A DNA stretch of 64,000 nt from an uncultured Alphaproteobacteria bacterium (GCA_902615845.1 CACMQS010000001.1:1-64000); one strand, 5' to 3'. Shown: positions 9,061 to 18,456, counted from the stretch's first letter. Program-made: numbers and translations. Notes: generated by a model not told the origin, from the letters alone.

Positions 9061-9516
9061 TTAGTTCTTTTTTTGGTCTTCTTTAAGAGATCTAACTCTG
9101 ACAATAACATCAATATTATGCAATGAGAGACAAGCAGGAATGGAAGGTATATCAAGATTAATATTTTTTGTTGGTATATCATGAATCTTACCTTCATCTT
9201 CAATATACAAATGATAATGAGATTTATTATTATTACAATAGAGTGATTTATTTTGATCAACAACTATTTCTCTTATTAATCCTAATGAGGTAAATTGTTT
9301 TAAGGTGTTATAAATTGTAGCCATAGAAATTTTTCTATCTTCTTTTTTTACTTCATCAAAAAGATTTTCAGCAGAAATATGCCTGTCACCTTTTTCAAAA
9401 ATTAATTTAGCTAAAATTCTTCTTTGTTTTGTTGGTCTTATACCACTTTCCTCTATTTTTTTTAGTGCGCGGCTGTAAGGACTTAGAGGATCAATTACTT
9501 TGTTTTCTATTCTCAT
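9061..9516 (-). CDS. irr: Fur-family regulator of the Irr type
   Basis: A winged-helix DNA-binding regulator of 151 residues. The HTH part (GIRPTKQRRILAKLIF, residues 25-40; then SMATIYNTLKQF, 64-75) is typical Fur superfamily. The two CxxC zinc pairs of true Fur are absent, and the His-rich segment HYH (100-102) with His112 resembles the metal/heme region of Irr, the iron-responsive regulator of alphaproteobacteria, which senses heme status. Usual irr neighbours (fabA/fabB) are missing here. Its start lies only 16 bases from the divergent hydrolase start, so the promoters must overlap coding sequence. Irr is preferred to Fur or PerR, but without a tree this is not proven. Confidence 0.82.
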   Translation of the reverse strand: MRIENKVIDPLSPYSRALKKIEESGIRPTKQRRILAKLIFEKGDRHISAENLFDEVKKEDRKISMATIYNTLKQFTSLGLIREIVVDQNKSLYCNNNKSHYHLYIEDEGKIHDIPTKNINLDIPSIPACLSLHNIDVIVRVRSLKEDQKKN

Positions 9517-9532
9517 AATATTATAATAAGTA

Positions 9533-10330
9533 ATGAATTACATTTTTTCTGCAATTTTTCTATATTTTTTTTTAGGTTTTCTCTTGTATATCTTTCAAAG
9601 ACGCATTGTTTTTAATAAATCAGGACATCCAGGCGCACCAAAGGATTATAACTTGGATAATACAGAAGAAGTTTATATTAAAACTGAGGATAACTTAAAG
9701 CTGTTATCATGGTATCATAAAGGGAATAATTCACTCCCTTTACTAGTTTATTTTCATGGGAATTCTTTTCATATTGGAGATAGAGCTTACAGAATCCAGA
9801 GGTATATTGAAAAAAATTGGAGCGTACTTTTAGTTTCCTGGAGAGGTTTTGGAGGTAACAAAGGAAATCCAACAGAAAAAAATTTATATAAAGATGCAGA
9901 AGCAGTATTAAAATGGATTAAAAATAATACTGAATTTAAATTCAAAGAATTGGTGATGTATGGAGAATCACTCGGATCTGGTGCTGCGGTAGAAATGGGC
10001 ACAAAGTACGAATTTTTGTCTATTGTTTTAGAAGCGCCATTTACATCTATCAATGATATTGCAAAAAAAAGATATAAAATATTTCCAACAAAATATTTAG
10101 TTAAAGATAAATTCGATAACTTCAGTAAAATTGATAAAATAACCTCGCCATTACTTATCATTAGTGGAAAAAAGGATGAAATTGTACCACATGAACACAG
10201 TATTAAGCTTTACGATAAAGCAAAAGTATTAAAAAAGAGTGTTTTTATTGACGAAGCAATACACAATAATCTATATGATTTTGGGATTGAAAGAGACGTA
10301 ATTGGCTTTAATTTAAAACTATGGAAATAG
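9533..10330 (+). CDS. Membrane-anchored alpha/beta hydrolase (BEM46/ABHD13-like)
   Basis: A serine hydrolase with one N-terminal membrane helix (residues 3-21). The oxyanion motif YFHGN is at 73-77, the nucleophile elbow GESLGSG has Ser146, and Asp215 (SGKKDE) and His244 (EAIHNN) complete the triad, so it should be active. The family acts on esters or acyl groups, but its bacterial substrates are unknown. The gene overlaps the start of nhaD by 10 bases, which suggests coupling. Only 16 bases separate it from the divergent irr gene. Length 265 fits the family. Confidence 0.85.
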   Translation: MNYIFSAIFLYFFLGFLLYIFQRRIVFNKSGHPGAPKDYNLDNTEEVYIKTEDNLKLLSWYHKGNNSLPLLVYFHGNSFHIGDRAYRIQRYIEKNWSVLLVSWRGFGGNKGNPTEKNLYKDAEAVLKWIKNNTEFKFKELVMYGESLGSGAAVEMGTKYEFLSIVLEAPFTSINDIAKKRYKIFPTKYLVKDKFDNFSKIDKITSPLLIISGKKDEIVPHEHSIKLYDKAKVLKKSVFIDEAIHNNLYDFGIERDVIGFNLKLWK

Positions 10331-11622
10331 ATCTAACAACATCATATGTAGGTATTTTAAGCCTTATTGTATTTGTGCTTGCATATGCTGTTGTAATGGC
10401 TGAAGAATTTAGCCATTTAAGAAAATCGAAACCAGTTATTATTTCAGCTGCTGTAATATGGGGTATTATTGCTTTCCATTTTTCTTCTGATAAGCAATAT
10501 GCCAAAGAAATTGAGTATGCTTTAGAGCATAATATTTTAGAATTTGCAGAACTTTTCCTATTTCTTCTCGTTGCTATGACTTACATCAATGCTTTAGAAG
10601 AAAGAAAAGTTTTTGATGTAGTCAGATACCAATTAACATCAAGAGGATTTAGCTTTAGACAATTATTTATATTCACAGGTATAATTACTTTTTTCTTATC
10701 TCCTATAGCTGATAACTTAACAACTGCACTAGTTATGTGCTCTGTAGTAATGGCTTGTGGTAAAGGTAATACAAAATTTATATCGATTGGTTGTATTAAT
10801 ATAGTTGTTGCAGCAAATGCAGGTGGTGCTTTTAGTCCATTTGGAGATATAACTACCTTAATGGTATGGCAGGCTGGTATTGTTGAATTTTTTACATTTT
10901 TTAAAATATTTTTTCCTTCTGTGGTTAATTACATAATTCCCGCAGCAGTTATGTATTTCTTTATTCCAAATGAAAAACCACAAATTAGTTCTGATAGAGA
11001 ATATATGAAAAGAGGCGGACGAGTAATTATCTTTTTAGGTTTGCTTACAATTTTTAGTGCTGTAAACTTTCATAATATTCTTCACTTGCCTCCAATGCTT
11101 GGCATGATGTTTGGTCTTGGTCTTCTTGGTTTATATTCTTTTTATTTACAAATTACACATGATCCATCTGTTGAAGACGAAAAATTTGATTTCTTTAGAA
11201 AAGTTTCAAGAGCTGAATGGGACACTTTATTATTCTTCTTTGGAGTTATTTTAAGTGTAGGTGGTTTAGGATTTATAGGTTACTTAACTGTTGTTTCAGA
11301 ATTCTTGTATATTGGTCTTGGCCCAACAATGGCAAATTCTATAGTAGGCGTTCTGTCAGCCATCGTAGATAATATACCAGTGATGTTTGCTGTAATTACT
11401 ATGAGACCAGAAATGTCAATTGATCAATGGTTACTCGTTACATTAACAACAGGAGTGGGCGGAAGCCTATTGTCAATTGGTTCAGCTGCAGGTGTAGCAC
11501 TTATGGGACAAGCGAGAGGATATTACACTTTTTTTGGACATTTAAAATGGACTCCAGTTATATTTATTGGTTATGTAGCAAGTATTTATCTTCACGTTTT
11601 AATGGCTGACTTGCCTTGGTAA
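10321..11622 (+). CDS. nhaD: Na+/H+ antiporter NhaD
   Basis: Inner-membrane exchanger that expels Na+ in return for protons, relevant for a seawater organism. The 433 residues form about a dozen hydrophobic helices, with the conserved segments SPIADNLTTALV, NAGGAFSPFGDITTLM and IVDNIPVMFA that characterise NhaD within the ion transporter superfamily. The N-terminus (FVLAYAVVMAEE) is also typical. The ATG at 10321 overlaps the hydrolase gene by 10 bases. The 3' end overlaps the convergent thiP gene by 31 bases. A light-driven proton gradient from the rhodopsin could feed this exchanger, which is an inference. Confidence 0.93.
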   Translation: MEIDLTTSYVGILSLIVFVLAYAVVMAEEFSHLRKSKPVIISAAVIWGIIAFHFSSDKQYAKEIEYALEHNILEFAELFLFLLVAMTYINALEERKVFDVVRYQLTSRGFSFRQLFIFTGIITFFLSPIADNLTTALVMCSVVMACGKGNTKFISIGCINIVVAANAGGAFSPFGDITTLMVWQAGIVEFFTFFKIFFPSVVNYIIPAAVMYFFIPNEKPQISSDREYMKRGGRVIIFLGLLTIFSAVNFHNILHLPPMLGMMFGLGLLGLYSFYLQITHDPSVEDEKFDFFRKVSRAEWDTLLFFFGVILSVGGLGFIGYLTVVSEFLYIGLGPTMANSIVGVLSAIVDNIPVMFAVITMRPEMSIDQWLLVTLTTGVGGSLLSIGSAAGVALMGQARGYYTFFGHLKWTPVIFIGYVASIYLHVLMADLPW

Positions 11623-13181
11623 TTTAAATTATCAATTAATAAAAAAATAATCATACTTAGTATTAAAATTACACCAGCAACAAAAGAAGCTTCGTTAAAT
11701 TTATAGACACTAATCAATTTATATAAGTAAGATGGCAAGGTATCAAAGTTTTGATCTTTAAAAAATGATATTATTGTAAAATCACCAAAAGTAATAACCG
11801 TCGAAAATGCAAAAACAAAAATTATATTTTTTTTAATCATTGGTAGCAAAATAATAAAATAATTTCTTATGCTTATTCGGAAAGTTTGCTGAAAATTTTC
11901 AAAATTTAAAAAAATATTTTTCAGGTTATTAAACAGTATTAATATAGAAAAAGGTAATAAGAATAGACAATTTATCAAAACTATCACTAAATATTTAAAA
12001 AATTGCACATATCTTAATTCACCTAATATAATAAAATAACCAAGACTAAATATAATTGGAGAAATAATTATTATTGAAGAGCTTATTAAAAAAATTGATT
12101 GCTGAAAAATCATATTTTTATAATTTATTACAAGTATAGATGAAATTATAAACCCAGATATACTAACAATTATTCCTGTAGTAACTGAAATAATAAGAGA
12201 GTTAAAAAAAGATCCTAAAAATTTTTCATTAATTAAAGATAAATAAATACCATTATTTATAAAATGATAAATTACAGAAATTATTGGAGAAAAAAGAAAT
12301 ATCGAAAAAAATACAATTATTAAAAAATCTATAATTTTTATAGCTTTGTATTCTTGATGAGGATGAATAAAATTAATTTGATCTATTTCAAAAAAATTTG
12401 AACCTTTTAATTTGTAAAAACCAATAAATAAAAAAAATAAACAGATAAAAATTTGTAAAAAACTAAGTAATATTGCTTTATTAAAATTTAGTTCAAAAAG
12501 TGCATATTGATAAATAGCCACCTCAATTGTAGAATACATAGGTCCACCACCTAACGCCATTACTATTGCAAAACTTAAAAAACAAAGAGAGAATATTATT
12601 GAGAACACAGTAAAAAAATTTTGCCTTATATAAGGCATCTCTAATTTTAGAAGATTGCCAAAAAAAGTAATGTTTAGAGAGCTAGATATTTCATAATATT
12701 TTAAAGGAATACTATTTAAGGATTGAAAAAATAATCGAGTCGCAAATGGTGTATTTAAAAGTATATGGGCAATTAAAATTGCTTTTATTCCAAAAATTGT
12801 CTCTATCGATAAATTCTCGTACAAATTAAAATATGAGTTATAAAAACCATTATTTCCAAAGAGTTTAATTACTGCAAACACTATTAAGATTGTCGGTATT
12901 ACAAAGCAAAAACCACAAAGAGAAATGATAAATTTAATAATTTTTAAATTCTTATGTCTATTTAATGCTAATGCGAATGGAATAGCTAAAAAACAACTTA
13001 ATAGTGCTGAAAGAAAAGCTTGATAGAGTGAGAAATAAATTAGACGATGTGTATAAGAATTTTGAAAAAAAATATAAATTACCTTCAAATCAAAGTTAAT
13101 TTTTGAAAAAATACCTACGAAAGGCAATAGGATTATTAATCCAAAAAAAAATAATACTGAATAATTATATTTATAATACAA
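11592..13181 (-). CDS. thiP: Thiamine ABC transporter permease
   Basis: Inner-membrane channel for thiamine or its phosphates. The 529 residues contain two fused permease halves, each with about six helices and an EAA-like loop (SLNSIPLKYYEISSSLN in the first half; a more degenerate copy in the second), as in ThiP and other FbpB-like permeases. It lies 5 bases downstream of thiB in one operon, behind a TPP riboswitch, which fixes its role. The ATPase thiQ, usually third in this operon, is not present: the gene runs tail to tail into nhaD with a 31-base overlap. Confidence 0.9.
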   Translation of the reverse strand: MYYKYNYSVLFFFGLIILLPFVGIFSKINFDLKVIYIFFQNSYTHRLIYFSLYQAFLSALLSCFLAIPFALALNRHKNLKIIKFIISLCGFCFVIPTILIVFAVIKLFGNNGFYNSYFNLYENLSIETIFGIKAILIAHILLNTPFATRLFFQSLNSIPLKYYEISSSLNITFFGNLLKLEMPYIRQNFFTVFSIIFSLCFLSFAIVMALGGGPMYSTIEVAIYQYALFELNFNKAILLSFLQIFICLFFLFIGFYKLKGSNFFEIDQINFIHPHQEYKAIKIIDFLIIVFFSIFLFSPIISVIYHFINNGIYLSLINEKFLGSFFNSLIISVTTGIIVSISGFIISSILVINYKNMIFQQSIFLISSSIIIISPIIFSLGYFIILGELRYVQFFKYLVIVLINCLFLLPFSILILFNNLKNIFLNFENFQQTFRISIRNYFIILLPMIKKNIIFVFAFSTVITFGDFTIISFFKDQNFDTLPSYLYKLISVYKFNEASFVAGVILILSMIIFLLIDNLNYQGKSAIKT

Positions 13182-13186
13182 TTTAT

Positions 13187-14170
13187 TTACGAGGCATTAA
13201 GCCACTCATCAATCCATTTTTCTTTGTTCTTATTAATTTCTTTTGGATCCATTTGAATAAAGTTAGGAACATCTAGTTTATCAAATGCCTCTGGTAAATC
13301 TTTTATATTTGTAACAGGGTACATAATATTTGTTGATGGTATGACTGATTGAAATTCTTTTGATAACATAAAGTTAAGAAATTTATTTGCTAAATCTTTA
13401 TTTTGTGAATTATTTAAAATGCCTGCAAATTCAATTGTTATATAATTTCCCTCTTCAAAAGTTGTAGCAAGAATATCATACCTTTCTTCAAACATTATAT
13501 GTGCTGCTGGAGATGTAGTATAACTTAATACCATGTCAGCTTCTCCTGCCATAAAAAAATTATAATATGCATCTGTCCATCCTTTGGTAACGGAAATAAT
13601 TTTTTTATTTAATTTTTTCCATTCATCCCCAGCTTTATCTCCATATAATGCTTTCATCCAAGTTAATAATCCTAAACCAGGGGTAGATGTTCTCGGGTCT
13701 TGAATTACAATTCTAGCATTTGTAGAATTAATTAATTCATCCATGGATTTTGGAGGTGTTGCTAAATTTGCTTCATTATAGACAAAAGAAAAGTATCCAT
13801 AATTATATGGAACAAATTTATTACTTTCCCATTTTAATGGTAAATTAATTAAGTTGTTTATGTCATTGATATTATGAGTTGTAAAAAGCTCAGATTGTTC
13901 GGCTAAATCAAATAAATTCATATCAAGGCCTAAAACTATATCTGCCTTGGAAGTATCACCTTCTAAAATAACTTTATTCAATAATGTTGCTGCACTGTCT
14001 ACAGCAACAAATTCTACATCCGCATTATGTTTTTCTTCAAATATTTTTTCAATTATGGGTCCTGGACCCCATTCTGATACAAAAGAGTCGTATGTATAAA
14101 TGGTTAGTTTCTCTGCATAGATTGAGAAAGAAATAAATAAGGTAGTTAAAAAAATTAGTATTGTTTTCAT
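13187..14170 (-). CDS. thiB: Thiamine-binding periplasmic protein
   Basis: Captures thiamine (and probably its phosphates) in the periplasm and delivers it to ThiP. A signal peptide covers residues 1-19, ending IYA before EKLTIYTYDSF; that YTYDSF opening and GPGPIIEKIFEE are typical of ThiB. Length 327 fits. Translation starts at the ATG at 14170 behind a strong GGAGGA site that lies at the 3' edge of the TPP riboswitch, so binding of TPP probably hides the ribosome site. It is the first gene of the thiBP operon. Confidence 0.93.
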   Translation of the reverse strand: MKTILIFLTTLFISFSIYAEKLTIYTYDSFVSEWGPGPIIEKIFEEKHNADVEFVAVDSAATLLNKVILEGDTSKADIVLGLDMNLFDLAEQSELFTTHNINDINNLINLPLKWESNKFVPYNYGYFSFVYNEANLATPPKSMDELINSTNARIVIQDPRTSTPGLGLLTWMKALYGDKAGDEWKKLNKKIISVTKGWTDAYYNFFMAGEADMVLSYTTSPAAHIMFEERYDILATTFEEGNYITIEFAGILNNSQNKDLANKFLNFMLSKEFQSVIPSTNIMYPVTNIKDLPEAFDKLDVPNFIQMDPKEINKNKEKWIDEWLNAS

Positions 14171-14175
14171 GTTTC

Positions 14176-14236
14176 CTCCGCTGGCATTATCCAGATCAGG
14201 TTAAAAGGGTATAAATCTCAGCATTTAAGCACCCCT
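14176..14236 (-). promoter_or_regulatory. TPP riboswitch (THI box) controlling thiBP
   Basis: On the minus strand the leader shows the THI-box core in order: GGGGTGC, then CTGAGA, then ACCC (P2 closing GGGGT), then CCTGATCTGGATAATGCCAGCG. These are the pyrimidine-binding and pyrophosphate-binding parts of the aptamer. The P3 arm is minimal (GC-TTAAAT-GC). A convincing P1 helix cannot be drawn. The ribosome binding site GGAGGA follows at once, so translational control is likely, and no terminator hairpin is visible. Confidence 0.95.
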
Positions 14237-14242
14237 AAATTA

Positions 14243-14271
14243 ATTATAATAAATATTATTTTAGAAAACAA
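14243..14271 (-). promoter_or_regulatory. Predicted promoter of the thiBP operon
   Basis: On the minus strand a perfect -10 TATAAT (14248 down to 14243) lies 17 bases after a weak -35 TTGTTT (14271 to 14266). Transcription would begin near 14236, right at the first G of the riboswitch core. Confidence 0.55.
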
Positions 14272-14318
14272 ACATAAAAGATTGTTTTTAGGTTATTTAT
14301 GAATATAACAAATTTTTT

Positions 14319-14395
14319 CGGGGAGTAGCGCAGCCTGGTAGCGCACCTGGTTTGGGACCAGGGGGTCGAAGGTTCGAATCCTTTCTCCCCGACCA
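14319..14395 (+). tRNA. tRNA-Pro (anticodon TGG)
   Basis: A 77-base cloverleaf with acceptor arms CGGGGAG/CTCCCCG, discriminator A and encoded CCA. The anticodon stem CCTGG/CCAGG encloses TTTGGGA with anticodon TGG. The T loop GTTCGAATC is standard. It lies between the thi promoter and the alcohol dehydrogenase gene. Confidence 0.97.
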
Positions 14396-14402
14396 TAGAT
14401 AA

Positions 14403-15560
14403 ATGTTTAACTTTCATTCAACAGCTAGCTTGATTTTTGGTAATGAAACAGCAGTTAAATCAAGTGATCAAATTCTAAATTTGTTAGGAAAAAATATTTT
14501 TGTAATAACTGATGAAGGATTAACAGAATTAGGATTGTACGATAAAACAATTAAAAAACTTCAATCATACTCCAATATAAATATATTTAATAAAGTTGAA
14601 TCTGATCCTTCAAAATCTACTTTATTAAAAGCATTTGAAGAAGCAAAAGATTTTAAATCAACTGGAGTTTTAGGTTTTGGAGGCGGTTCATCTATGGATG
14701 TTGCAAAACTTATATCTTTACTTCTTGGGTCTAATCAGGATATCGATACAATATGGGGGGTTAATAATGCAAAAGGTCCAAGAATACCACTTGTACTAAT
14801 TCCTACAACAGCAGGAACTGGTTCAGAAGTTACACCAATTTCAATAATTACGATGGATGACAAAGAAAAAAAAGGTGTTTCTTCAAAACTTATTTTACCT
14901 GATCTTGCTATTTTAGATCCATTATTAACTATTAATCTACCTCCAAATATAACTGCATCAACTGGAATAGATGCTATGGTTCATGCAATCGAAGCTTACA
15001 CTTCTATAAATCCTAACAATAATCCTATTTCAAAAATGTTATCTATAGAAGCACTTAAGTTTATCGGATCATCAATTAAAACTGCTGTATTTGAGGGATA
15101 TAATATAAATGCCAGATCAAATATGCTATTTGGATCAATGTTAGCAGGTAAAGCTTTTGCAAATTCACCAGTAGCAGCAGTACATGCATTGGCATATCCT
15201 ATAGGAGGTCTATTTAATATATCTCATGGACTTTCAAATTCTTTAGTTCTTCCAAGTGTTATGAAATTCAATTCCATAAACAAAGAAACAAAAAAAAATT
15301 ACGCTAATCTTGCACCATTTGTATTTAAAGATTTAGATAATAGCAAAAGTGATGAGATTGTGTGTAATAATTTTATAGATAGTTTAGAAAGTTTGTCTAA
15401 GGAACTTAAATTACCTTATAGGTTAAGAGATCTAGAAATTCCTGAGGAAGCTTGCCAATTGATGGCTAGTGAAGCAATGAAACAAACTAGATTATTAGTT
15501 AATAATCCACGTAAAATTGAAGAATCTGACGCCTTTAATATATACAAATCTGTTTGGTAG
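14403..15560 (+). CDS. Iron-containing alcohol dehydrogenase (group III)
   Basis: NAD(P)-dependent oxidoreductase acting on alcohols, lactaldehyde-like or semialdehyde substrates. Family motifs: GFGGGSSMD (residues 91-99) for the nucleotide, [11 protein letters not shown] (134-144), and the four iron ligands Asp190, His194 ([10 protein letters not shown]), His261 (HALAYPIGG) and His275 (NISHGLSNS). All are intact, so it should be active. Length 385 is standard. The start lies 7 bases after tRNA-Pro. A 10-base AT-only inverted repeat lies between its stop and the SulP gene. The substrate cannot be told from the sequence. Confidence 0.92.
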   Translation: MFNFHSTASLIFGNETAVKSSDQILNLLGKNIFVITDEGLTELGLYDKTIKKLQSYSNINIFNKVESDPSKSTLLKAFEEAKDFKSTGVLGFGGGSSMDVAKLISLLLGSNQDIDTIWGVNNAKGPRIPLVLIPTTAGTGSEVTPISIITMDDKEKKGVSSKLILPDLAILDPLLTINLPPNITASTGIDAMVHAIEAYTSINPNNNPISKMLSIEALKFIGSSIKTAVFEGYNINARSNMLFGSMLAGKAFANSPVAAVHALAYPIGGLFNISHGLSNSLVLPSVMKFNSINKETKKNYANLAPFVFKDLDNSKSDEIVCNNFIDSLESLSKELKLPYRLRDLEIPEEACQLMASEAMKQTRLLVNNPRKIEESDAFNIYKSVW

Positions 15561-15610
15561 ATTTTGTTTACTTATAATTTAATTTACCTATTTAAATTAA
15601 ATAGACCTTA

Positions 15611-17221
15611 ATGATAAAATCAACAGTTAATCAATTTGCAAATTCTCTTGGGTTAAACAAAGATGAATATATTCCAGAGGGCAGAGCTTCCTTTTCACTA
15701 TTTAAAATCGAAATTCTATCTGGATTAACAGTTGCAATCGCCCTAGTTCCAGAAGCAATAGCATTCGCTTTTGTAGCAGGTGTAGCACCTCTTTCAGGAT
15801 TGTACGCAGCTTTTATTGTAGGATTAGTAACTGCAATTTTTGGTGGGAGACCTGGAATGATTTCGGGAGCAACAGGAGCATTGGCTGTTGTTATGGTTTC
15901 ATTAGTATCGGAACATGGAGTTCAATACTTATTTGCCACTGTAATACTGATGGGAATTTTACAATTTCTTGCAGGAATTTTTAAATTAGGAAAATTTATG
16001 AGAATGGTTCCTCAACCTGTAATGCTAGGTTTTGTAAACGGTTTAGCTATAGTAATTGGTTTATCACAATTACATCAATTTCAAATATATAACTTTGATG
16101 GAACATTTACATGGATGTCAGGGGAAGTGCTTACATATTCTTTAGTATTAGTTTTCTTAACCATGTTAATCATATGGTACTTACCAAGGGTTACTAAATT
16201 TATACCATCTACATTAGCTGCAATTCTTCTTGTTACTTTTCTAGTTTTACTTTTAGATTTACCTGTTCCAAGAGTAGGGGATTTAGCAAGTGTAGCAGGA
16301 GGGCTTCCCAATTTTTCTATTCCAACAGTCCCACTTAATTTAGATACTATTTTCATTATTTTTCCTTATGCAATTATTTTGGCAGCGATTGGATTAATTG
16401 AAAGTCTCCTAACTCTTAATCTAGTAGGGGAAATAACAAACAAAAAGGGTGGGACAAGGCAAGAATGTTTAGCGCAAGGTGTTGCTAATGGTATCACAGG
16501 CTTTTTTGGTGGTATGGGTGGTTGCGCTATGATTGGTCAATCAATGATAAATGTAAAATCTGGAGGTAGAACAAGAATTGCTGGCATATCAGCAGCAATT
16601 TTTTTACTAATTTTCATTCTTTATACTTCAAATTTAATTGAACTTATTCCTATTGCATCATTAGTAGGGGTTATGTTTATGGTCGTAATCGGAACATTTG
16701 CTTGGAATTCACTAAAATTATTATTTGTTGTTCCTCGTTCTGATGCATTGGTAATTGTTTTAGTTACTTTAATAACTGTATTAGAAGATTTAGCAGTTGC
16801 TGTAGTTGCTGGTGTTATTATTAACGCACTAGTATTTGCGTGGAAATCTGCTTCAAGAATTAGAGCAATTGAGAGACAATCAAGAACAGAAAAGGGTGCT
16901 AAGGTATATGAAATTGAGGGACCACTTTTTTTTAGTTCCACTAATAGTTTTTTAGATATTTTTAAACCTTCCGAAGATCCTAATTTAGTAATAATAGATT
17001 TTGCAAATTCAAAAGTTATTGATCAATCTGCTTTAAAAGCAATCGAGGATATTGCAGAAAGATATTCCAAATTAGGAAAACAAGTAAAGTTAAGACATCT
17101 TACAAAGGACTGTCACAGCCTTTTAAGAAAAACAGGTCAATTGATAGTTGATAGTGATGATGATCCCGATTATGGAATAGCTGTTGACTACGGTGTTAAA
17201 TTAGGAATTTTTGGTAAATAA
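15611..17221 (+). CDS. SulP-family anion transporter with STAS domain
   Basis: Inner-membrane anion transporter of the SLC26/SulP family; bacterial members move sulfate or, as in BicA, bicarbonate with Na+. The membrane part covers residues 30-410, opening with GLTVAIALVPEAIAFAFVAG (the SulP signature region) and containing GGMGGCAMIGQSMIN. The C-terminal STAS domain is about residues 425-525 (VIIDFANSKVIDQSALKAIE). Length 536 fits. It faces the convergent YtoQ-like gene with no gap. Family is certain; sulfate versus bicarbonate is open. Confidence 0.92.
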   Translation: MIKSTVNQFANSLGLNKDEYIPEGRASFSLFKIEILSGLTVAIALVPEAIAFAFVAGVAPLSGLYAAFIVGLVTAIFGGRPGMISGATGALAVVMVSLVSEHGVQYLFATVILMGILQFLAGIFKLGKFMRMVPQPVMLGFVNGLAIVIGLSQLHQFQIYNFDGTFTWMSGEVLTYSLVLVFLTMLIIWYLPRVTKFIPSTLAAILLVTFLVLLLDLPVPRVGDLASVAGGLPNFSIPTVPLNLDTIFIIFPYAIILAAIGLIESLLTLNLVGEITNKKGGTRQECLAQGVANGITGFFGGMGGCAMIGQSMINVKSGGRTRIAGISAAIFLLIFILYTSNLIELIPIASLVGVMFMVVIGTFAWNSLKLLFVVPRSDALVIVLVTLITVLEDLAVAVVAGVIINALVFAWKSASRIRAIERQSRTEKGAKVYEIEGPLFFSSTNSFLDIFKPSEDPNLVIIDFANSKVIDQSALKAIEDIAERYSKLGKQVKLRHLTKDCHSLLRKTGQLIVDSDDDPDYGIAVDYGVKLGIFGK

Positions 17222-17677
17222 TTAAAACTCTAATGATCCTTCAACAGAATACTGTAAAATATTTACAATCTCATCAACGTTTTTTGTAACAGCAAGTGCT
17301 GCTGCATCTACTTCTTTTAAAGCATGCTGATGTTCATCGTTATGCATTATTATGAGAGATTTATTCAAGGCTGATGCATAACCTGCATCAAAAGCAGCAT
17401 TCCATTGTTTATATTTCTCACCAAAACGTACTACAACTATATCTGCTTTTTCAATCGAATTTCTAGTTCGTATAGCATTTATTTTAGCTCCTTTGTTATC
17501 GTGCCAAAATTTTTTTTCTTCTTCACCAAGTATTTTTACACCAACATCATCTGATAATTCATGATTAGTAGTCGGGCTTGAAAATTCTATTTCTAAATTC
17601 TTAGATTTACATTTATCTATAATCTCATCTCGCCAATTAGTATGAATTTCACCAGATAAATAAACTTTTAATTTCAT
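17222..17677 (-). CDS. YtoQ family protein
   Basis: A cytoplasmic protein of 151 residues matching the conserved YtoQ family, which appears related to nucleoside 2-deoxyribosyltransferases. The opening VYLSGEIHTNWRDEI, the segment EADIVVVRFGEKYKQWNAAFDAGYASAL (read here with KADIV) and the LKEVDAAALAV region are characteristic. No experimental function is established for the family as far as I know. It starts 8 bases downstream of the methyltransferase gene stop on the same strand, so the two form an operon. Confidence 0.82.
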   Translation of the reverse strand: MKLKVYLSGEIHTNWRDEIIDKCKSKNLEIEFSSPTTNHELSDDVGVKILGEEEKKFWHDNKGAKINAIRTRNSIEKADIVVVRFGEKYKQWNAAFDAGYASALNKSLIIMHNDEHQHALKEVDAAALAVTKNVDEIVNILQYSVEGSLEF

Positions 17678-17685
17678 TTTTTAAA

Positions 17686-18456
17686 TTAACCTAAATATGC
17701 CGCAGTTAATACTGGAAAACTTGTAAATCCGAAATTACCTACTTTTTCAGATTTATTTAATTGTTTTTTCCAATCGTCTACTTTGTCTTCTGAAACACCT
17801 TGGCTTAAAGCAAACTTACTTAACATAGTTTCATAAAAAATTGCTGGTGAATTATTATTTCTATTTGTAATTAAATACGATAAATTTTGAGAGCTTATAT
17901 TTTTATATCCAAGTTTTTTTAATTTACCATTTAAATCGAGTGGAAGCATTTGATGAAAACAATGTGCTCTAAATGCCTCATGAATAAGATCATTAATTTC
18001 TTTTTCTGGTCCATAAAATCTAAAATAGTCCCAGAGAATTGAGACATTAACAAATTTAGAATTAGTTTTAGAAATTCTTTTTATCTCCTTTAAGGATGTA
18101 TCTATATCTTCTATATATTCTAATGTTTGAGTAGCTGTAATTTTATCACATGAAGCATCTTCTATATTGATATCATCGGCTGTAGTACAAATAAGTTCTA
18201 CATTATTTTGATCTTTACATTTATCGCTTGCGACATCTAACTGATCTTGACTTGGATCAATTCCTATTACTTTGCCTTGTTCTCCTACAGATAATGATAT
18301 TTCTTCGACTAAATGACCACCGCCACAACCAATATCAATAACAGTTTCATTAGTTTCTAAATTTAAGGCATTTACAATAGCTAGTCTTCGTGAAACTCCA
18401 GCATAACCATTAGCTATTTTTTGCTGAATAATACTTGTTTCGTTATCAAATTTCAT
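17686..18456 (-). CDS. Class I SAM-dependent methyltransferase
   Basis: A 256-residue methyltransferase. The SAM-binding motif I is VIDIGCGGGHL (residues 39-49), the acidic end of strand 2 is GIDPSQ, and motif IV/post-IV features (ITATQTLEYIEDI) match the Methyltransf_11-type fold. The target is unknown; arsenite, ubiquinone or small-metabolite methylases share this outline, but the Cys pattern of ArsM is not evident. It is divergent from the cyclase gene with an 83-base AT-rich gap and lies upstream of the YtoQ gene in the same operon. Confidence 0.83.
   Translation of the reverse strand: MKFDNETSIIQQKIANGYAGVSRRLAIVNALNLETNETVIDIGCGGGHLVEEISLSVGEQGKVIGIDPSQDQLDVASDKCKDQNNVELICTTADDINIEDASCDKITATQTLEYIEDIDTSLKEIKRISKTNSKFVNVSILWDYFRFYGPEKEINDLIHEAFRAHCFHQMLPLDLNGKLKKLGYKNISSQNLSYLITNRNNNSPAIFYETMLSKFALSQGVSEDKVDDWKKQLNKSEKVGNFGFTSFPVLTAAYLG

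Noticed and set aside
15577..15602. Ten-base inverted repeat ATTTAATTTA/TAAATTAAAT between the alcohol dehydrogenase and SulP genes, considered as a terminator
   Set aside because: The stem is made only of A-T pairs and no T run follows. In such AT-rich DNA it is expected by chance and too weak to terminate.
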